Part shown: in pieces, positions 62,984 to 64,000 of the stretch | Layout: each line of letters starts with the position of its first letter | How positions within the stretch are numbered: position 1 is the stretch's first letter | Assembly (NCBI GenBank): GCA_018242625.1 | Contig: JAFEBO010000011.1 | Coordinates: forward strand, 26,008-90,007 | Source: Planctomycetota bacterium | Lineage (GTDB): Bacteria > Planctomycetota > Phycisphaerae > Phycisphaerales > UBA1924 | Length of the DNA stretch: 64,000 nt | Direction of reading: 5' to 3' | Position numbers and translations under genes: made by a program | The notes under the pieces: model-generated | Told to the model about the DNA's origin: nothing | What the model saw: the letters and a program-made list of their open reading frames with translations, nothing else | The model's database searches: none

Positions 62984-63802
62984 TTATCCTGCAGAACCCA
63001 CCGCACTCCTGCCTGTGACAAACTCCATTGCGTTGAGGAAAATCCGCATCCCCGGCGTTTCTCCCTGTCTGATCCGGTCATCGAGCCGCGTCCAGTAGGG
63101 ATGGCGGGTCCACTCGAGATAGCGCTCGGGGTGCGGCATGAGCCCGAAGACCAGGCCGGACTCGTCGCAGATGCCGGCGATCGCGTTTTCGGAGCCGTTG
63201 TAATTGTCCCTGTAGCGGAGGGCGACGAGTCCGCTGGATTCCAGATGGCTGAGCACTTCTTTGTCTCGGCAGATGAAGCGGCCTTCGCCGTGGGCGACGG
63301 GGAACATCCAGACGTCCTCGCGATCGGCCGGGCTGATCGATTCTTCGATGCCGCGTGTCCAGATGCAGCGGCTCGCGGGCTCGGCCTGCATGCCGACCCA
63401 GCGGTCGCAGAATCGTCCGGAGATGTTGTCGGTGAGGGCGACGGACTGTTCCCAGGTGTCCTTTCTGCCGCCGGGCAGCAGGCCGATCTGGACCATCACC
63501 TGGAAGCCGTTGCAGGCGCCGATCATGGGGACTCCACGCTCGACGGCGGCGCGGAGCTGGGGGTAGAGACGTTCGCGGCAGCGCATGGCGAAGACGCGTC
63601 CGGAGGCGATGTCGTCGCCGTAGGAAAAGCCGCCGGGGAAGCCGATGAGTTGAAATTCGGCGATCCGTCCGGGGTCTGTGACGAGAGCATCGAGGTGCAC
63701 CAGGTCGGGCTTTGCGCCGGCGAGGGCGAAGGCCCGCACCATCTCCTGGTCACAGTTTGTGCCGGGAGCGCGAATGACGAGTGCACGGGGAAGCGTTGCC
63801 AT
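62984..63802 (-). CDS. purQ: phosphoribosylformylglycinamidine synthase, glutaminase subunit
   Basis: PurQ supplies ammonia from glutamine for FGAM synthesis in purine biosynthesis. The 272 residues have RALVIRAPGTNCDQEMVRAF, FQLIGFPGGFSYGDDIASGR, IGACNGFQVMVQIGLLPG with the nucleophile Cys, FPVAHGEGRFICRDK, and GLVFGLMPHPERYLEW with the catalytic His-Glu pair. It is somewhat longer than the usual 225-260. The ATG at 63802 is used. purL is not in the window. Confidence 0.93.
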   Translation of the reverse strand: MATLPRALVIRAPGTNCDQEMVRAFALAGAKPDLVHLDALVTDPGRIAEFQLIGFPGGFSYGDDIASGRVFAMRCRERLYPQLRAAVERGVPMIGACNGFQVMVQIGLLPGGRKDTWEQSVALTDNISGRFCDRWVGMQAEPASRCIWTRGIEESISPADREDVWMFPVAHGEGRFICRDKEVLSHLESSGLVALRYRDNYNGSENAIAGICDESGLVFGLMPHPERYLEWTRHPYWTRLDDRIRQGETPGMRIFLNAMEFVTGRSAVGSAG

Positions 63803-63870
63803 GAGCGATGGTATTCCGGTTGTGATTTGCCGCCGCGTGCGCAGTCGATCAGGGCGGCAGGGGTTCGGGG

Positions 63871-64000
63871 ATGGAGATGCGGGGCGGAGAGCGATCGGGC
63901 TTTGCGGGGGAGCTTGGGCTTTGGGTGTCGGGCTTGCTTGCTGGGTTCTTTGTTGCGATTTTTTGCTGCGCTGGCGCGGGAGGGGTCGTTTTGGGTGGGA
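63871..64000 (+). CDS. start of a possible small membrane protein (partial)
   Basis: From ATG at 63871 (AGGGG 9-14 bases upstream) the frame stays open to the window end. The 43 residues visible include a hydrophobic run LWVSGLLAGFFVAIFCCAGA that would make a transmembrane helix. The plus strand is strongly G-rich here, which lengthens chance open frames, so this is tentative. Confidence 0.35.
   Translation, partial: MEMRGGERSGFAGELGLWVSGLLAGFFVAIFCCAGAGGVVLGG

Overview
The window looks like chromosomal DNA of a high-GC member of the Planctomycetota, most likely class Phycisphaerae. The reasons are: secreted proteins ending in a planctomycete PEP-CTERM-like tail (proline/Ala-Pro-Gly, hydrophobic run, Ala-Ala-Arg-Arg-Arg-Arg); other secreted proteins ending in a dockerin-like double calcium-loop tag; two pseudopilin-like proteins of the FTLxEVLVV type; and secreted multidomain proteins with SHD1-like and YHYH domains. 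No rRNA, CRISPR array, insertion sequence or prophage is visible. Two tRNAs are present, Phe(GAA) and Leu(CAA). The assignment rests on reading the sequence only.

Layout. 0-1.2 kb: the tail of an unknown gene, then a CI/XRE-like repressor next to a TIR-like protein. 1.2-4.8 kb: a methionine-cycle block on the minus strand (ArsR-type regulator fused to a SAM-methyltransferase fold, ahcY, metF) with a readable promoter/operator. 4.9-10 kb: TPR lipoprotein, SSAT-like acetyltransferase, asparagine synthetase, an Opp-type ATPase fused to a LigD-like 3'-phosphoesterase domain, and tRNA-Phe. 10-24 kb: a secreted-protein region with a beta-propeller/Ig/dockerin-like protein, two translationally coupled secreted metallophosphoesterases (the second a four-domain SHD1/YHYH/PEBP/phosphoesterase fusion), an HMA protein with a tiny exported partner, a DJ-1/PfpI protein, a pseudopilin, three tail-tagged surface proteins and a Cys-rich protein. 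24-30 kb: an envelope cluster (AsmA-like DUF748 giant, pseudopilin, Gly-rich membrane protein) whose two large members share a C-terminal domain. 30-46.6 kb: mainly housekeeping and metabolic genes (homogentisate dioxygenase-like, CvpA, MscS, cinA, pyk, solute-binding protein, SDR, aspS, crcB, RsbU-type phosphatase, DUF2891, beta-helix protein).

46.6-51 kb: a compact operon for urate breakdown (allB, alc, uraD, hiuH, uricase) that would carry urate through 5-hydroxyisourate, OHCU, allantoin and allantoate to ureidoglycolate plus urea. 51-56 kb: divergent from it, a nearly full molybdenum-cofactor set (moaA, moaE, moaD, moeA, moaC, mogA/moaB) with a TauE-type permease. The adjacency makes sense because urate usually comes from a molybdenum-dependent xanthine dehydrogenase, although none is in the window. 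56-64 kb: FHA protein, racemase, HscB-like co-chaperone, thioredoxin-like protein, a dockerin-tagged M1 aminopeptidase, DUF1015, a carboxymuconolactone-decarboxylase-family protein, PurQ and the start of a membrane protein. Base composition of the plus strand flips from C-rich to G-rich at about 56.2 kb whatever the gene direction.

The strongest candidates for undescribed biology are the four-domain secreted fusion, the Opp ATPase-phosphoesterase fusion, the DUF748/pseudopilin/Gly-rich envelope cluster with its shared terminal domain, and the pair of paralogous surface proteins carrying two different C-terminal tags.
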